A stretch of DNA of 64,000 nt from Prochlorococcus sp. scB241_528O2 (GCA_000634115.1 JFLJ01000130.1:25702-89701); one strand, 5' to 3'; counted from the first letter of the stretch, positions 18,184 to 28,187 are shown. The notes: generated by a model not told the origin, from the sequence alone. A program made the numbers and translations.

Positions 18184-18479
18184 TAATGAGTTACACTCCC
18201 TTCCATAATTGTGATATTTGTATCGATTGAATTAGCCCATCGTATCTTGCTTAGTTCCTGATATTCAGAACTATTGTATGCATCAATTGCAGCTTTCTTT
18301 GATTTGAACTCAATAATTACCGATAACTTTCCACCTTTCCCTTCAACAGTTTTACCATCTAGATCCTTTGCAAATACAGAACCACCTACTGACTCGATCC
18401 AAGGTTGAAATGCTTCAACATATTCAGCAAAAGCTGGGTTTGTAACTGTGGTAGTAACTAGCCAAAATCCTTTAGACAT
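18183..18479 (-). CDS. DUF1330-like protein
   Basis: GFWLVTTTVTNPAFAEYVEAFQPWIESVGGSVFAKD...IIEFKSKKAAIDAYNSSEYQELSKIR. Confidence 0.75.
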   Translation of the reverse strand: MSKGFWLVTTTVTNPAFAEYVEAFQPWIESVGGSVFAKDLDGKTVEGKGGKLSVIIEFKSKKAAIDAYNSSEYQELSKIRWANSIDTNITIMEGSVTH

Positions 18480-18547
18480 TAAATTAAAAATAAATTTTTA
18501 GAACTTTAACATGAAATATTAGTGGAAGAAGTAAGCATTTCATTTTT

Positions 18548-18730
18548 TTATCTTTTAGCTAAGTAAATTATTACTGTCATCGTTCCCATAACGACAATCC
18601 CAAAGTTCCAAATAGTTGAACTATTTCTATTAAATTGTTGAACCCAAGTTGGAATACCATCTGACATGAAAAGTAGTGTTAATCCAACTAATAAAACTAT
18701 TGGTAATCCTAAAGCTATAAATAATTCCAT
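18548..18730 (-). CDS. 60-aa two-TM protein
   Basis: ORF preceded by cassette h. Confidence 0.6.
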   Translation of the reverse strand: MELFIALGLPIVLLVGLTLLFMSDGIPTWVQQFNRNSSTIWNFGIVVMGTMTVIIYLAKR

Positions 18731-18776
18731 TAAAAGAAAGGGTTTTATCTCTTAATTTTAGATCTACTGTCAATAA
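18728..18776 (-). promoter_or_regulatory. dispersed cassette, copy h
   Basis: reverse: TATTGACAGTAGATCTAAAATTAAGAGATAAAACCCTTTCTTTTAATG. Confidence 0.6.
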
Positions 18777-18784
18777 GATTTATT

Positions 18785-18901
18785 TTAATAATTTTCTTTT
18801 AAATACATATTCTTAGTATTTGCACTATCTGAGGAAAAAAATAGAAATAATATGACTCCAATTAAACCTAAGAAGACAAGTATTATTTGAAAAACATCCA
18901 T
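18785..18901 (-). CDS. 38-aa single-TM protein, copy 2 (MDVFQIILVFLGLIGVILFLFFSSDSANTKNMYLKENY)
   Basis: paralog of 1228-1344 with conserved leader. Confidence 0.7.
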   Translation of the reverse strand: MDVFQIILVFLGLIGVILFLFFSSDSANTKNMYLKENY

Positions 18902-18998
18902 AATTAAATTCCTTAATTATGTTTCTACTACAAACTTAGCAGTATTCTTATTTTTCAAAAAGAGTAAATCTCCTTAATTATTTATGGAATAGTTACTT

Positions 18999-19109
18999 TT
19001 AAAAATAAGGAGTATAAGGTACTTCTTCTGTTTTCATTGATTCACCATAGTAACTTTGCGCAATTTTCATCAATAACCAGTAGAAGAAATTAGCCAATGT
19101 TTTCTGCAT
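18999..19109 (-). CDS. 36-aa small protein (MQKTLANFFYWLLMKIAQSYYGESMKTEEVPYTPYF)
   Basis: short ORF. Confidence 0.4.
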   Translation of the reverse strand: MQKTLANFFYWLLMKIAQSYYGESMKTEEVPYTPYF

Positions 19110-19185
19110 AAGAATCTCTATAGCTATTACTATTCAAATCAGAATATCTAAATAAAACAACGTAGAAAATACTTATTTAAAGTTA

Positions 19186-19362
19186 TCAATCTATTTTGGG
19201 AGCCTCATTAATATCTTTTTCCCAAACCCTAGCGAGTTCTCTTAGTAGAGTTTTTACTTCCATATCTGTAGCACCAGTTTCATCTTGGAATTTAGTGCAA
19301 ATGACTTTAATTTTGTCAAAAGCTTGCTCAAGTAATATTGTTTTTTGATCTGGATTCGCCAT
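19186..19362 (-). CDS. 58-aa small acidic protein
   Basis: MANPDQKTILLEQAFDKIKVICTKFQDETGATDMEVKTLLRELARVWEKDINEAPKID. Confidence 0.55.
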   Translation of the reverse strand: MANPDQKTILLEQAFDKIKVICTKFQDETGATDMEVKTLLRELARVWEKDINEAPKID

Positions 19363-19548
19363 TTAATTTTTATCTACTACTTCTCCGCCATACTCTCTTG
19401 CTATTACATCTAAACACATAAGAATATCTTTATTTTTTAATAAATCTGTCTCACTCAAATACCTAAGAAGGGTTCTTATTTGCTCAATAGTGTTTTCTTG
19501 TAATTCCTTCATTAATACTTTGTTGCTATCTGCCAATAAGGATAGCAA
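19363..19548 (-). CDS. hypothetical small protein, 61 aa
   Basis: ORF track. Confidence 0.5.
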   Translation of the reverse strand: MLSLLADSNKVLMKELQENTIEQIRTLLRYLSETDLLKNKDILMCLDVIAREYGGEVVDKN

Positions 19549-19764
19549 CTAAATATTTTTCTATAAATAACTGTAATTTTCTAGAGTTTATATTTATGTA
19601 AATAGATTCGCACAGTTCTTCTTCAACAAATACGACTAATTCCTCTTTACCATGGAAAGAAGAGGAATTCTTTTAGGTAAACTTCTAATCTTTCCAGCTA
19701 AAGGTTCATAGACCTTATGATGAAACAGAAAACTCAAAAAAAGAGGAATTAACTATTTTTACTT

Positions 19765-20130
19765 TTATTCTGCTTCCTCTTTAACCTCACTTTCTTTTTT
19801 CTCTTCCTCTTTAACCTCACTTTCTTTTGTCTCTTCCGCTTTTACTTCCTCTTTAACCTCACTTTCTTTTATCTCTTCCTCTTTAACCTCACTTTCTTTT
19901 GTCTCTTCCGCTTTTACTTCCTCTTTAACCTCACTTTCTTTTGTCTCTTCCGCTTTTACTTCCTCTTTAACCTCACTTTCTTTTGCCTTTGGCTCTTTCG
20001 TTTTAACTTCAACTACTTTTACTTTTTCTGCCATAGCGGCAAACTTACCTTTAATTAAATTTACTATGAAGATTAATATTGGTACATGGGCTAGGCCACC
20101 CATTATTACTTTAGTTTCTGAATAATACAT
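19765..20130 (-). CDS. membrane-anchored protein with (ESEVKEEVKAEETK)n tail
   Basis: same N-terminal anchor as 15168-15485; ~42-bp tandem repeats in DNA. Confidence 0.7.
   Translation of the reverse strand: MYYSETKVIMGGLAHVPILIFIVNLIKGKFAAMAEKVKVVEVKTKEPKAKESEVKEEVKAEETKESEVKEEVKAEETKESEVKEEEIKESEVKEEVKAEETKESEVKEEEKKESEVKEEAE
19781..19985 (-). repeat. tandem ~42-bp repeat array encoding KE-rich tail
   Basis: repeated ctctttaacctcactttcttttgtctcttccgcttttacttc. Confidence 0.8.
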
Positions 20131-20347
20131 TTTAAGTTAATTAGAACTGGAATATTTAAGCATAAATTTAATTTAATAAGTCCTTACATTAAGTTGATAT
20201 TAATAGAAAATAATTAATCGCTAGAACGAGTACTTTTGCACTACTTCATCTAGGTAAGGTTTAATCATTTATGTATTATCTAAGTTAAAGATGATCCTTG
20301 TAAAAATTACTAATTAAGTTAACTATGTAATAGCCGATACTTTTTTT

Positions 20348-20743
20348 ATGAACTTTAATAGATTTTTTTCTTTAAATTTTCTTGCTAAATTACTTTTAAG
20401 TGCGATTTTTGTAAATGCCATACCGAGTAAGATTACTGACTTTGGAAGTCAAGCACAATATATAACAACCAAAGGATTTCCAGAGCCTCTTTCTAATCTT
20501 TTGTTAATTGGAGCAATAGCACTCTTAATTAGCGGTTCAATTCTTTTAATTTTTTCAAATAAAACCAAACTTGCGTGTTCTCTGCTACTAATTTTCTTAG
20601 TCCCGACAACGATTATTTTTCATTTAGTGCCTCTTCAATTTATGGCAATTACTCGAAATCTATCATTAATAGGAGGATTACTAATAGCTATTGATAAAAC
20701 GAAGGTTAATTCTTTAAATCAAGATAAAAAAACAAGCATCTAA
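20348..20743 (+). CDS. DoxX-like membrane protein
   Basis: 131 aa, four-TM DoxX-like pattern. Confidence 0.65.
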   Translation: MNFNRFFSLNFLAKLLLSAIFVNAIPSKITDFGSQAQYITTKGFPEPLSNLLLIGAIALLISGSILLIFSNKTKLACSLLLIFLVPTTIIFHLVPLQFMAITRNLSLIGGLLIAIDKTKVNSLNQDKKTSI

Positions 20744-20766
20744 AGAAATTAAATATTCTGATTTAA

Positions 20767-21041
20767 ATGAAGATAATTAGTCTTCCTGTATTATTTCGAG
20801 ATAAATTTATTAATTTCTAGGCTGATCTAGTGTGGGACCAAACATTTAGACACAATTTATTTGAAGATTGTTTGGTTATTAATTTAGTTGGAGAGAAATC
20901 CGACAAAAAAAACTTTTATTAATCCCACAATGTGCTGCTCTTAGTTTACCTCTGCTTTTAATACCGAAAAATATTGATGTTTTATATGTTGGGCAAACTA
21001 CAAGAGCAATGAATGATCTTTTAAAAAATAACAATGATTAG
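20767..21041 (+). pseudogene. decayed gene (MKIISLPVLFRDKFINF*ADLVWDQTFRHNLFEDCLVINLVGEKSDKKN / LLLIPQCAALSLPLLLIPKNIDVLYVGQTTRAMNDLLKNNND)
   Basis: nonsense codon plus frameshift at a poly-A tract; overlapping ATGATTAG to next remnant. Confidence 0.6.
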
Positions 21042-21165
21042 TAACGACGATTTGATAGCTTTTGCATTTGCTTTCGGTGTTATGAGAAAGATTCTAAAAC
21101 AGAAAATGTGTCTTCAAATGACTTATTATTTAATTAAGATCTAGGCATACCTGTATAATCTATTA

Positions 21166-21636
21166 TTGTATAAATTATCTTTTCCAATGAAAAAAATTAT
21201 ATATATATTTGCATCCTTATCTTTTTTATTCAACATATCAAACGAACCTATTTTTGCAGGACCTTTTGGTGATGAGATGGCTAGATGCTTGGTTACATCG
21301 ACTAACAAAAGAGATAAAGCTAAATTGGTAAAGTGGGTTTTAAAAGTTTATGGAGAGCATCCAGAAGTTTCTAATATGGTTAATTTATCAGAAAGAGAAA
21401 AAAATGTTATTGATAAAGATGTAGCACAAATATTTACTCGTTTATTATCTGAAGATTGTGCCGATGAAACTAAAAAGGCTTTAGATTATGAAGGGGATAA
21501 AGTTATGTACACAGCTTTTTCAGTCTTAGGTCAAGTAGCAGCAAAAGGTTTTAATGAGCATCCTAATGTTGCAAATTCGATGAATAAATTTATTGAACTT
21601 ATTGATACTGAAAAATTAGATTATTTAAATAAATAA
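21166..21636 (+). CDS. hypothetical secreted protein, 156 aa
   Basis: signal peptide, conserved-looking ORF. Confidence 0.6.
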   Translation: MYKLSFPMKKIIYIFASLSFLFNISNEPIFAGPFGDEMARCLVTSTNKRDKAKLVKWVLKVYGEHPEVSNMVNLSEREKNVIDKDVAQIFTRLLSEDCADETKKALDYEGDKVMYTAFSVLGQVAAKGFNEHPNVANSMNKFIELIDTEKLDYLNK

Positions 21637-21747
21637 AAAATTAAGGCCGACAAATGTTGGCTTAATTTGTCATAAGAAGCTCCGATCAATAAGACTTAAA
21701 AATAGCAATAGCAGAAAAATGATTTGCTGCAAATAGGTTGTCTAGTA

Positions 21748-21788
21748 TTTTGAACACTTATTATAAGGTTCTAATCCTTTAGACCCGA
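21748..21788 (+). repeat. degenerate tRNA-Pro 3'-half fragment 6
   Basis: attttgaacacttattataaggttctaatcctttagacccga. Confidence 0.5.
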
Positions 21789-22293
21789 ATTGGAGTAACA
21801 TTTGCAAGTTTTATTTTTCTCACTTATGGATTAAGTAGTTCAATAACAACTATAAGTTAAATGGAATCTATATATGTAATTGTTTTTATTACTTGCTTTG
21901 TTTATTTAATTTTTGACTCATTCAAAAATATAAATATTAGATAGATTACTAATGCTTTTTACCAACAAATAAGAATTTCCTTCTTATATAAAAGAATACT
22001 AATGTGGTTATTATCATTACAGGCGGATGAAAGGATATTGAATTTAGATATTCGAAGAAATCAAAGGGTTCCAAAATTTTTGCTCATAATTTTTTAAAAC
22101 TATATCCCAGCTTTCAATTTTTGATTGATTTAAATAGATCAATATCTTGTATAAAATGTTAGTTAAATTTTTCTTATCTATATATTACCTACAAATATTG
22201 CTGAATTTATAAAAGATTCCCAAATATGGGGATCAAGTTTTGCAGAGCATCAGCTATTATTTTGATTAAGAAAAAACCAATTTATTAAAGAAA

Positions 22294-22932
22294 ATGAAAA
22301 TATTTTCGTTCTTTTCAAAATTTAAATTTAAATGGTGGAGCTGGGAAATCGATTTAGTAAAGCTTTTAAACTATTTATTTATTATTTTAGCTTTCTTTCC
22401 TGTTCTTCCTCATGAGAAGAGAGATGGGAAATTAATTTCTGTAATGGGTTTTGAAGCTAGAGAAAATAATTTCTATATTCGATTAAGTGATTTCTCAATT
22501 ACAGAAACAATTTCCGCAAAAAGTTTGAAAGAAGATGTTAAAAAAACAAATAAACGGAAAGAAAATAATATAAGTATTTTGGCAGAAATCGGACAATACT
22601 TAGAAGAGAATGGAAATATAAATAATGAAAAGTACAAGAACTATTTGCAGTCAAAAAATTACAGTGAAGAATTAAAGACATGTCTTATTTTAAGAAACAT
22701 GCTTATGAGTGAAATGGTTACTGACTCTAAGATAAGAAAGATATTCCATGATTATGTACCATCTCCAGTTCCTATTATCTGGGTATTAAGAATATTTATT
22801 CATTATATTTTGGATTATTTAAGTACTCCTTACTTCACCTCAGAGATGCTTAAAACAGGTGCCAAGAGATGTAGTGAATTTGATTATTTATGGCCATCTC
22901 TGAAATATCTTGATCTTACCTTTCAAGAATAA
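22294..22932 (+). CDS. hypothetical protein, 212 aa
   Basis: ORF track. Confidence 0.65.
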   Translation: MKIFSFFSKFKFKWWSWEIDLVKLLNYLFIILAFFPVLPHEKRDGKLISVMGFEARENNFYIRLSDFSITETISAKSLKEDVKKTNKRKENNISILAEIGQYLEENGNINNEKYKNYLQSKNYSEELKTCLILRNMLMSEMVTDSKIRKIFHDYVPSPVPIIWVLRIFIHYILDYLSTPYFTSEMLKTGAKRCSEFDYLWPSLKYLDLTFQE

Positions 22933-23012
22933 AGTGTGATAATTGCCCAAAGTTCAACAAGAATGTCCATATGGATTTAAATTTTGTTAAGCAAAAAAAA
23001 GGGGTCTTTTGA

Positions 23013-23735
23013 TTAATCATATGTTTTTGAAGAGTTTTCTAATAATTCATTCAATTTTAAGAGTTCATCTTTGGTAAATTCGCGATATTTTCCTGTTGGC
23101 AGGTCTAACTTAATATTCATAACTCTTACACGCTTTAATGATTGAACTCTATAGCCTAAGGACTCACACATTCTCCTAATCTGACGGTTAAGTCCTTGAG
23201 TAAGTATGATTTTAAATTTTTTTGGTCCCAATTGTTTAACGAAACAATTCTTAGTTATGGTATCTAATATTTCAACTCCATTACTCATGGTTTGGATAAA
23301 TTGTCTATTTATCGGTCGATTAACACTAACGATGTATTCTTTTTCATGATTATTTCTTGCTCTGAGTATTTTATTTACGATGTCTCCATCGTTCGTTAAA
23401 AAAATCAATCCTTCACTTGGCTTATCCAATCTTCCAATAGGGAAGATTCTTTTAGGATACTTAATGAAATCTATAATATTGTCTGGTTCTACTCCCCTAT
23501 CAGTTGTGCACACAATACCAACAGGTTTATTAAAGGCTAAATATATTTTTTTTTGTTTCGTTGATTTTTCTATTCTTTGACCTTCAACTTCTACTTGATC
23601 ATCTTCTTCTACCTTATTACCTAATTCAGAGATTTTACCATTAATGGTTACTTTCCCTTTTTCAATTAGTCGATCTGCTCTTCTTCTAGAACAGAAACCT
23701 ACTTCACTTAAATATTTATTTATTCTGGTAGCCAT
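23013..23735 (-). CDS. RsuA/RluB-type 23S/16S rRNA pseudouridine synthase
   Basis: S4 domain RINKYLSEVGFCSRRRADRLIEKGKV and GRLDKPSEGLIFLTNDG. Confidence 0.9.
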   Translation of the reverse strand: MATRINKYLSEVGFCSRRRADRLIEKGKVTINGKISELGNKVEEDDQVEVEGQRIEKSTKQKKIYLAFNKPVGIVCTTDRGVEPDNIIDFIKYPKRIFPIGRLDKPSEGLIFLTNDGDIVNKILRARNNHEKEYIVSVNRPINRQFIQTMSNGVEILDTITKNCFVKQLGPKKFKIILTQGLNRQIRRMCESLGYRVQSLKRVRVMNIKLDLPTGKYREFTKDELLKLNELLENSSKTYD

Positions 23736-23806
23736 CTTGTAAAAGGTACCTTTTTTTTATTTTAAATATATGGACAGATAGTAGACAATTTCGTCAAAAA
23801 TTTAAA

Positions 23807-24067
23807 CTACAAATCCTCAATAATTACATAAGTAACAAAATCATTAATTTCATTAACGTCAACAATATTTCTTGATGTCACTATTTGAGGAATAAAAACA
23901 AAGTAAATAATCAATGAGGCAAAAGTTAATCCAAAAACGTTTTTCTTAAAAATTAATTCTGTAAGCCTTTTATGAAAGGAATTTGATTTGAGTGTTTTTA
24001 ATTCTTGTTTATAAGAAAGTGCATTCTCAATCATTTGATTAAGACGTTCCTTGTTTAATTTAGACAT
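23807..24067 (-). CDS. single-TM protein, candidate anti-sigma factor
   Basis: ATG at 24067 overlaps end of ECF sigma ORF; one TM helix. Confidence 0.5.
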   Translation of the reverse strand: MSKLNKERLNQMIENALSYKQELKTLKSNSFHKRLTELIFKKNVFGLTFASLIIYFVFIPQIVTSRNIVDVNEINDFVTYVIIEDL

Positions 24068-24614
24068 GCAAAAAATCCTCCACAATATCCTTTGGCAAAA
24101 TAGTTTTTAACTTTTTGCGCGCACGAATAATAAGGCTTTCAGTAGCCTTGTCACTTTTTTTTAAGATATTAGAAACTTCCCTTTGTTTATAACCAGAAAA
24201 ATAATGCAGCAAAATAGCTTCTTCCTGATCTTTAGGCAGTTTTTGAATATTTTTTAAAAGCATTTTTCTTAATTCATAAGTACTGTATTTGTTATTTATA
24301 AATTCTAAGCTTAAATAATTTTCTTTAAATTCTATAGAACTTTTATATCTTCTAAGAAAGTCCATAGAAGTTGAAAAAACGATCTTATAAATATATCCTT
24401 CGACACTTCCTTTATTTACCCATCGAGGAGCTGATTGCCATAGTTTAATTAAAGAAATTTGGACTACATCATCCGCATCTTCAAAATGCGATGGACCTAA
24501 AATATTAATTGCTGTTGCATGCATTTTGTATCCCAAAGCATTTGCAATAAATCGGAAAGATTCTTTATCACCCTTTGCTGTTTTGATCATATGAAAACTG
24601 AGGTCTTCAGACAT
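24060..24614 (-). CDS. ECF-family RNA polymerase sigma factor
   Basis: FEDADDVVQISLIKLWQSAPRW (region 2) and LPKDQEEAILLHYFSGYKQREVSNILKKS (region 4). Confidence 0.88.
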   Translation of the reverse strand: MSEDLSFHMIKTAKGDKESFRFIANALGYKMHATAINILGPSHFEDADDVVQISLIKLWQSAPRWVNKGSVEGYIYKIVFSTSMDFLRRYKSSIEFKENYLSLEFINNKYSTYELRKMLLKNIQKLPKDQEEAILLHYFSGYKQREVSNILKKSDKATESLIIRARKKLKTILPKDIVEDFLHV

Positions 24615-24617
24615 TCT

Positions 24618-24920
24618 TTAAACACCTTCATTACTAACTTTATTTATCCTTTTTTTCATTTCTTGCCTAACTGAGCCTAATTCTTTTTTTGATAACTTAT
24701 TATCACCGTTCTTATCAAAATTCAAAAATATTTTATCTATGCGATCGCGATGAGCTTCGATCATCTCGCCTTTAGAAATAAGTCCATCTCCATTCTTATC
24801 AATCTTTTGAAATCGCTTGTTAATCTTATTAAAATTAATTTTCTCATTTTTTTGATTAGAATAAGAAGGTAGTGTGATAAAAAAGGCTAATGTCAAAATT
24901 AAAAATGAAAAGTTTTTCAT
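24618..24920 (-). CDS. secreted EF-hand Ca-binding protein
   Basis: signal peptide plus DKNGDGLISKGE and DKNGDNKLSKKE. Confidence 0.85.
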   Translation of the reverse strand: MKNFSFLILTLAFFITLPSYSNQKNEKINFNKINKRFQKIDKNGDGLISKGEMIEAHRDRIDKIFLNFDKNGDNKLSKKELGSVRQEMKKRINKVSNEGV

Positions 24921-25097
24921 AAATTCATTGGGTATCTATAAATTATTAACGCAGAAATTGATAAAAATCCTTCGCAAGAATATAAAAATAGGGAAACAAT
25001 GAAAAATGTTGCTCGATTAAACTCGACATACATTTAAATACAAGGCAAAAAATTACTAAGAGCTTACAAACCTAGCGAAACCAATATTTTTGAAGTG

Positions 25098-25140
25098 TTT
25101 TGGGAGAGTTAGATAGGATAATCGAATCATGTCGTCCAAA
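25098..25140 (+). repeat. degenerate tRNA-Pro 3'-half fragment 7
   Basis: ttttgggagagttagataggataatcgaatcatgtcgtcca. Confidence 0.5.
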
Positions 25141-25273
25141 TAAGTTATTGGAGTAATTCTCAAATAATAATAAATTAAACCCAAAAATCTTGCATCATAA
25201 TTTTAATCTAACCAATTTAAATATCTTTTAATTGAAATAAATTAATGAAGAATAAAAGAGATTTAATTAGTAT

Positions 25274-25984
25274 GTGAAAAATATTTTTACTTTAATGAAA
25301 AAAAAATCTGGTTTTTTTGCTTTTATACTTTTATTTGCTTCATTGTTAGAAATATCATCAGTGTATGCTGGAACTTATCAATCAACTTGTCCAGCTAAGA
25401 AATTTGCCAAAATAGAAGCCGAAATAAGAAAGAACTTCAAGCCAAGAAAAAAATTCTCACAAAATGGTCCTCCTGATACTGTTGAACGAAGAATAAAAAA
25501 AGCTTTTAAAAAATGTAGAGTTCCAATTGAAATAACAGGAGAAGAAATAAGTTCCCCTGAGGTAACGATACCAATTACAAGAGTGACATCTTGGGTAAAA
25601 AGTGGTTATTCAAATAGGAGAATAAATACAGGAGTTACAACAACAATACTTTTTGGACCTTTAGGAGCATTAGGATTTCTAAGTAAAAAACATAGATACA
25701 GTTTCATTATTAAGGGGTTTGATGCAGAAGGTAAACAAGCAACAATACAAATTGATCTTTTTAGAAAGCCAGATATTGAGAGACTAACTCAAGAATTACT
25801 CTTGACTACAGATCTAACTATGGGTGAAAAGAGAAGTATTGAAAAAATAAGAAAACTAGAAAAAGAAGGATTTGATTCTTCGTTAAAAGAAGATGAAGAA
25901 GAAGAAAATATAAGGATGGAACCATTAAGGAAATCAGATGAAATGCGTTTAGATTTAGAAAAGAAGCAAAATTATGCGCCTTAG
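25274..25984 (+). CDS. hypothetical secreted protein, 236 aa
   Basis: signal peptide; ORF track. Confidence 0.65.
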   Translation: MKNIFTLMKKKSGFFAFILLFASLLEISSVYAGTYQSTCPAKKFAKIEAEIRKNFKPRKKFSQNGPPDTVERRIKKAFKKCRVPIEITGEEISSPEVTIPITRVTSWVKSGYSNRRINTGVTTTILFGPLGALGFLSKKHRYSFIIKGFDAEGKQATIQIDLFRKPDIERLTQELLLTTDLTMGEKRSIEKIRKLEKEGFDSSLKEDEEEENIRMEPLRKSDEMRLDLEKKQNYAP

Positions 25985-26367
25985 AAATTTAAACCTCACA
26001 TTGTACCCAAAATATTTAAATACCAGCCCTAATTAAGCTACATTTTTCTCTAAAAGTCTTTAGCGATAACTTTTCTGATAATCTTGTTTTTAGGGTTTCT
26101 TCAAGCAGTAGGTGGGAATTTCTAATCCTATGGAAAAATCTACTTATAATTATTATCAATATTACATTTAACGAAAAATATCTATTATTTTTTTAGGTTT
26201 GATAAATCCCAAAGTTTTATTAGATTATCAAAATTAAGTTTATAAAACTAATAGTTTTTAAACCAATTAAAAAAGTAGTTTTTAATAAACTTATTTTTAA
26301 TTAATAAGAGATACTTTGATTTTTTTATAGTGTTATATTAAAGATCAATTTTATAAAGCTTTTAAAA

Positions 26368-27081
26368 GTGCTTGGGTTATACCCTCAAAATTTTAAATTT
26401 AGCAAATTTGGATTTGCTAAGATTTCACCTGAGATGGGAAATAAGAGAGATTTTTTTAAGAAGCTATCCTTCAAAAAAAATAAAGATTTGCTTGTGAAAG
26501 ATAAAAAGGATGCTGGAGCTTTAAAAGTTAAAAAAGAAAATCTTCAAAAAAATTATAACTTATATGCTGATTTACTTTTGAGGTACGGATATATAAAAAT
26601 TGCTGAGGAACTTGTTAAAGATAAAATCTATCCATATGTTGTAATGCATATCATAAATGATAAAAATACTAAGGAACTAATATGGCATAGAGACCAATAT
26701 TTTCATGGTAAAGATTTTATAGGACCAAAATTTAAACTTTACAAGTTAGCAATTTATTTTCAGGATACAAATAAAAATAATGGAGTTACTGGATTCATAC
26801 CAAAATTCATTTCTCCAAGATTTAAAAATAGATATATAGATACTATTTTCGCTTACTTATCATCATTTTTATCTATTCATCCAAGATTATCTATTGGAGA
26901 AGCTGTAATTTTTAGTGGTAAAGTTATGCATCATCGACCTAGACAAAAAACTAATAATTTCAGAGAGGTTATAATTTTTTCCTGTACAAACAACCCAAAT
27001 AATCTTCCAAATCTTAAAAATAATAAAAATGAATTTTTAAATATTTTTATAAAGAGTAAGATTGATAATGGAATCAAATAA
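26368..27081 (+). CDS. phytanoyl-CoA-dioxygenase-like 2OG-Fe(II) oxygenase
   Basis: HxD in IWHRDQYFHG, distal H/R in MHHRPRQKTNNFREVIIFSC. Confidence 0.65.
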   Translation: MLGLYPQNFKFSKFGFAKISPEMGNKRDFFKKLSFKKNKDLLVKDKKDAGALKVKKENLQKNYNLYADLLLRYGYIKIAEELVKDKIYPYVVMHIINDKNTKELIWHRDQYFHGKDFIGPKFKLYKLAIYFQDTNKNNGVTGFIPKFISPRFKNRYIDTIFAYLSSFLSIHPRLSIGEAVIFSGKVMHHRPRQKTNNFREVIIFSCTNNPNNLPNLKNNKNEFLNIFIKSKIDNGIK

Positions 27082-27494
27082 CAAATAAATTTAATTACCT
27101 TTGTTTTAATTCTGCTTGTAATTACAGCATATACAAATTTATATTTAACACTAAAAAGGAGAGAGAAAGCAATATTTAAAAGTAATGGGTAGTAATTTAA
27201 CTGTTAATTTTATATCTAATTTCAATCATATATACCTTTAGCATATTACTTAGATTCATATATCTACTAAAAATCTAAAATAATAAGCTATGGCCTCACT
27301 AATTTATTGAAACTATTTACTTGAATTGGAGCTTTGGGGAATTAATTAGGATATAGGTTCCAAAACTGCACACCTTTAGTAATAGCATTAAATCTCAGCA
27401 AATAATACTTTTCCCAAAAAGCCTTCAATCAAAAGTCCTTCAAATAATTTTTCTTAGGCTTGTTTTAAGAATACTAAAAATAAAAAGTAAATTT

Positions 27495-28112
27495 TTAGTA
27501 TTCTTCATAGCTAAATTTTTGACCTCCTATACTTGCTTCGTACATAAGACCTCCTTTTGAAAATGTAAGAACTGCAACTCCATCACTATAATCAGCAGAA
27601 GCATTAGCTCCCTCTGAGATTAACGCCGCACTCGCTGATGCTCCAAATTCAAAATTACCTTGAGTAAACCTTTCAAGGGATTTCTTATCTTTAAAAAAGA
27701 TAATCTGGCTAAATGCTTGTCCGCCTAATTGAAAACCGATAGATAACTGAGTCAAGGTGGTTGATCCAATAACATTACCTTTTTCAAATACCTCACCCTT
27801 CCCTCTCGCGCCTCCAATACCAATGCCTCCTTTCCCTACATTTGGGAAAACAGCATAACCTTGAGCTTTTTTAAAGTAAGGTTTCAAAGAGGATTTTTTT
27901 TTGAACTTATTTAATGCCTTTATCGTCTTATCACTAGCTTTTTTAACTTTACTATTTTTATCTAATGATGGTTTCCAACCAGAAATTAATAGTTGATCTG
28001 AAAATTTATTAAATTGAGATTGATTAAAATGGGATGATTTAACTGAAGCTAAATATTGTGGAAAAATTAATAGTGTAATCAAAAAAGATTTCCTAATGAC
28101 TCGCAAATACAT
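27495..28112 (-). CDS. SYLF/Ysc84-domain lipid-binding protein
   Basis: GYAVFPNVGKGGIGIGGARGKGEVFEKG...SIGFQLGGQAFSQIIFFKD. Confidence 0.85.
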   Translation of the reverse strand: MYLRVIRKSFLITLLIFPQYLASVKSSHFNQSQFNKFSDQLLISGWKPSLDKNSKVKKASDKTIKALNKFKKKSSLKPYFKKAQGYAVFPNVGKGGIGIGGARGKGEVFEKGNVIGSTTLTQLSIGFQLGGQAFSQIIFFKDKKSLERFTQGNFEFGASASAALISEGANASADYSDGVAVLTFSKGGLMYEASIGGQKFSYEEY

Positions 28113-28187
28113 GATTTCTATTTTTAAAAGTCCTTAATATAACCTATTATAAATTTCACAAAAAATCATCCTAAAATTGATTTTTTT

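Noticed and set aside
19781-19985. short regular repeats suggestive of CRISPR or satellite
   Set aside because: Direct tandem coding repeats without spacers inside an ORF with a paralogous N-terminus.
26099-26136. tRNA-Pro fragment candidates at ~26099, ~27332 and ~31085 as firm features
   Set aside because: Similarity limited to short TPsiC-like stretches; kept only as weak candidates in the array finding.
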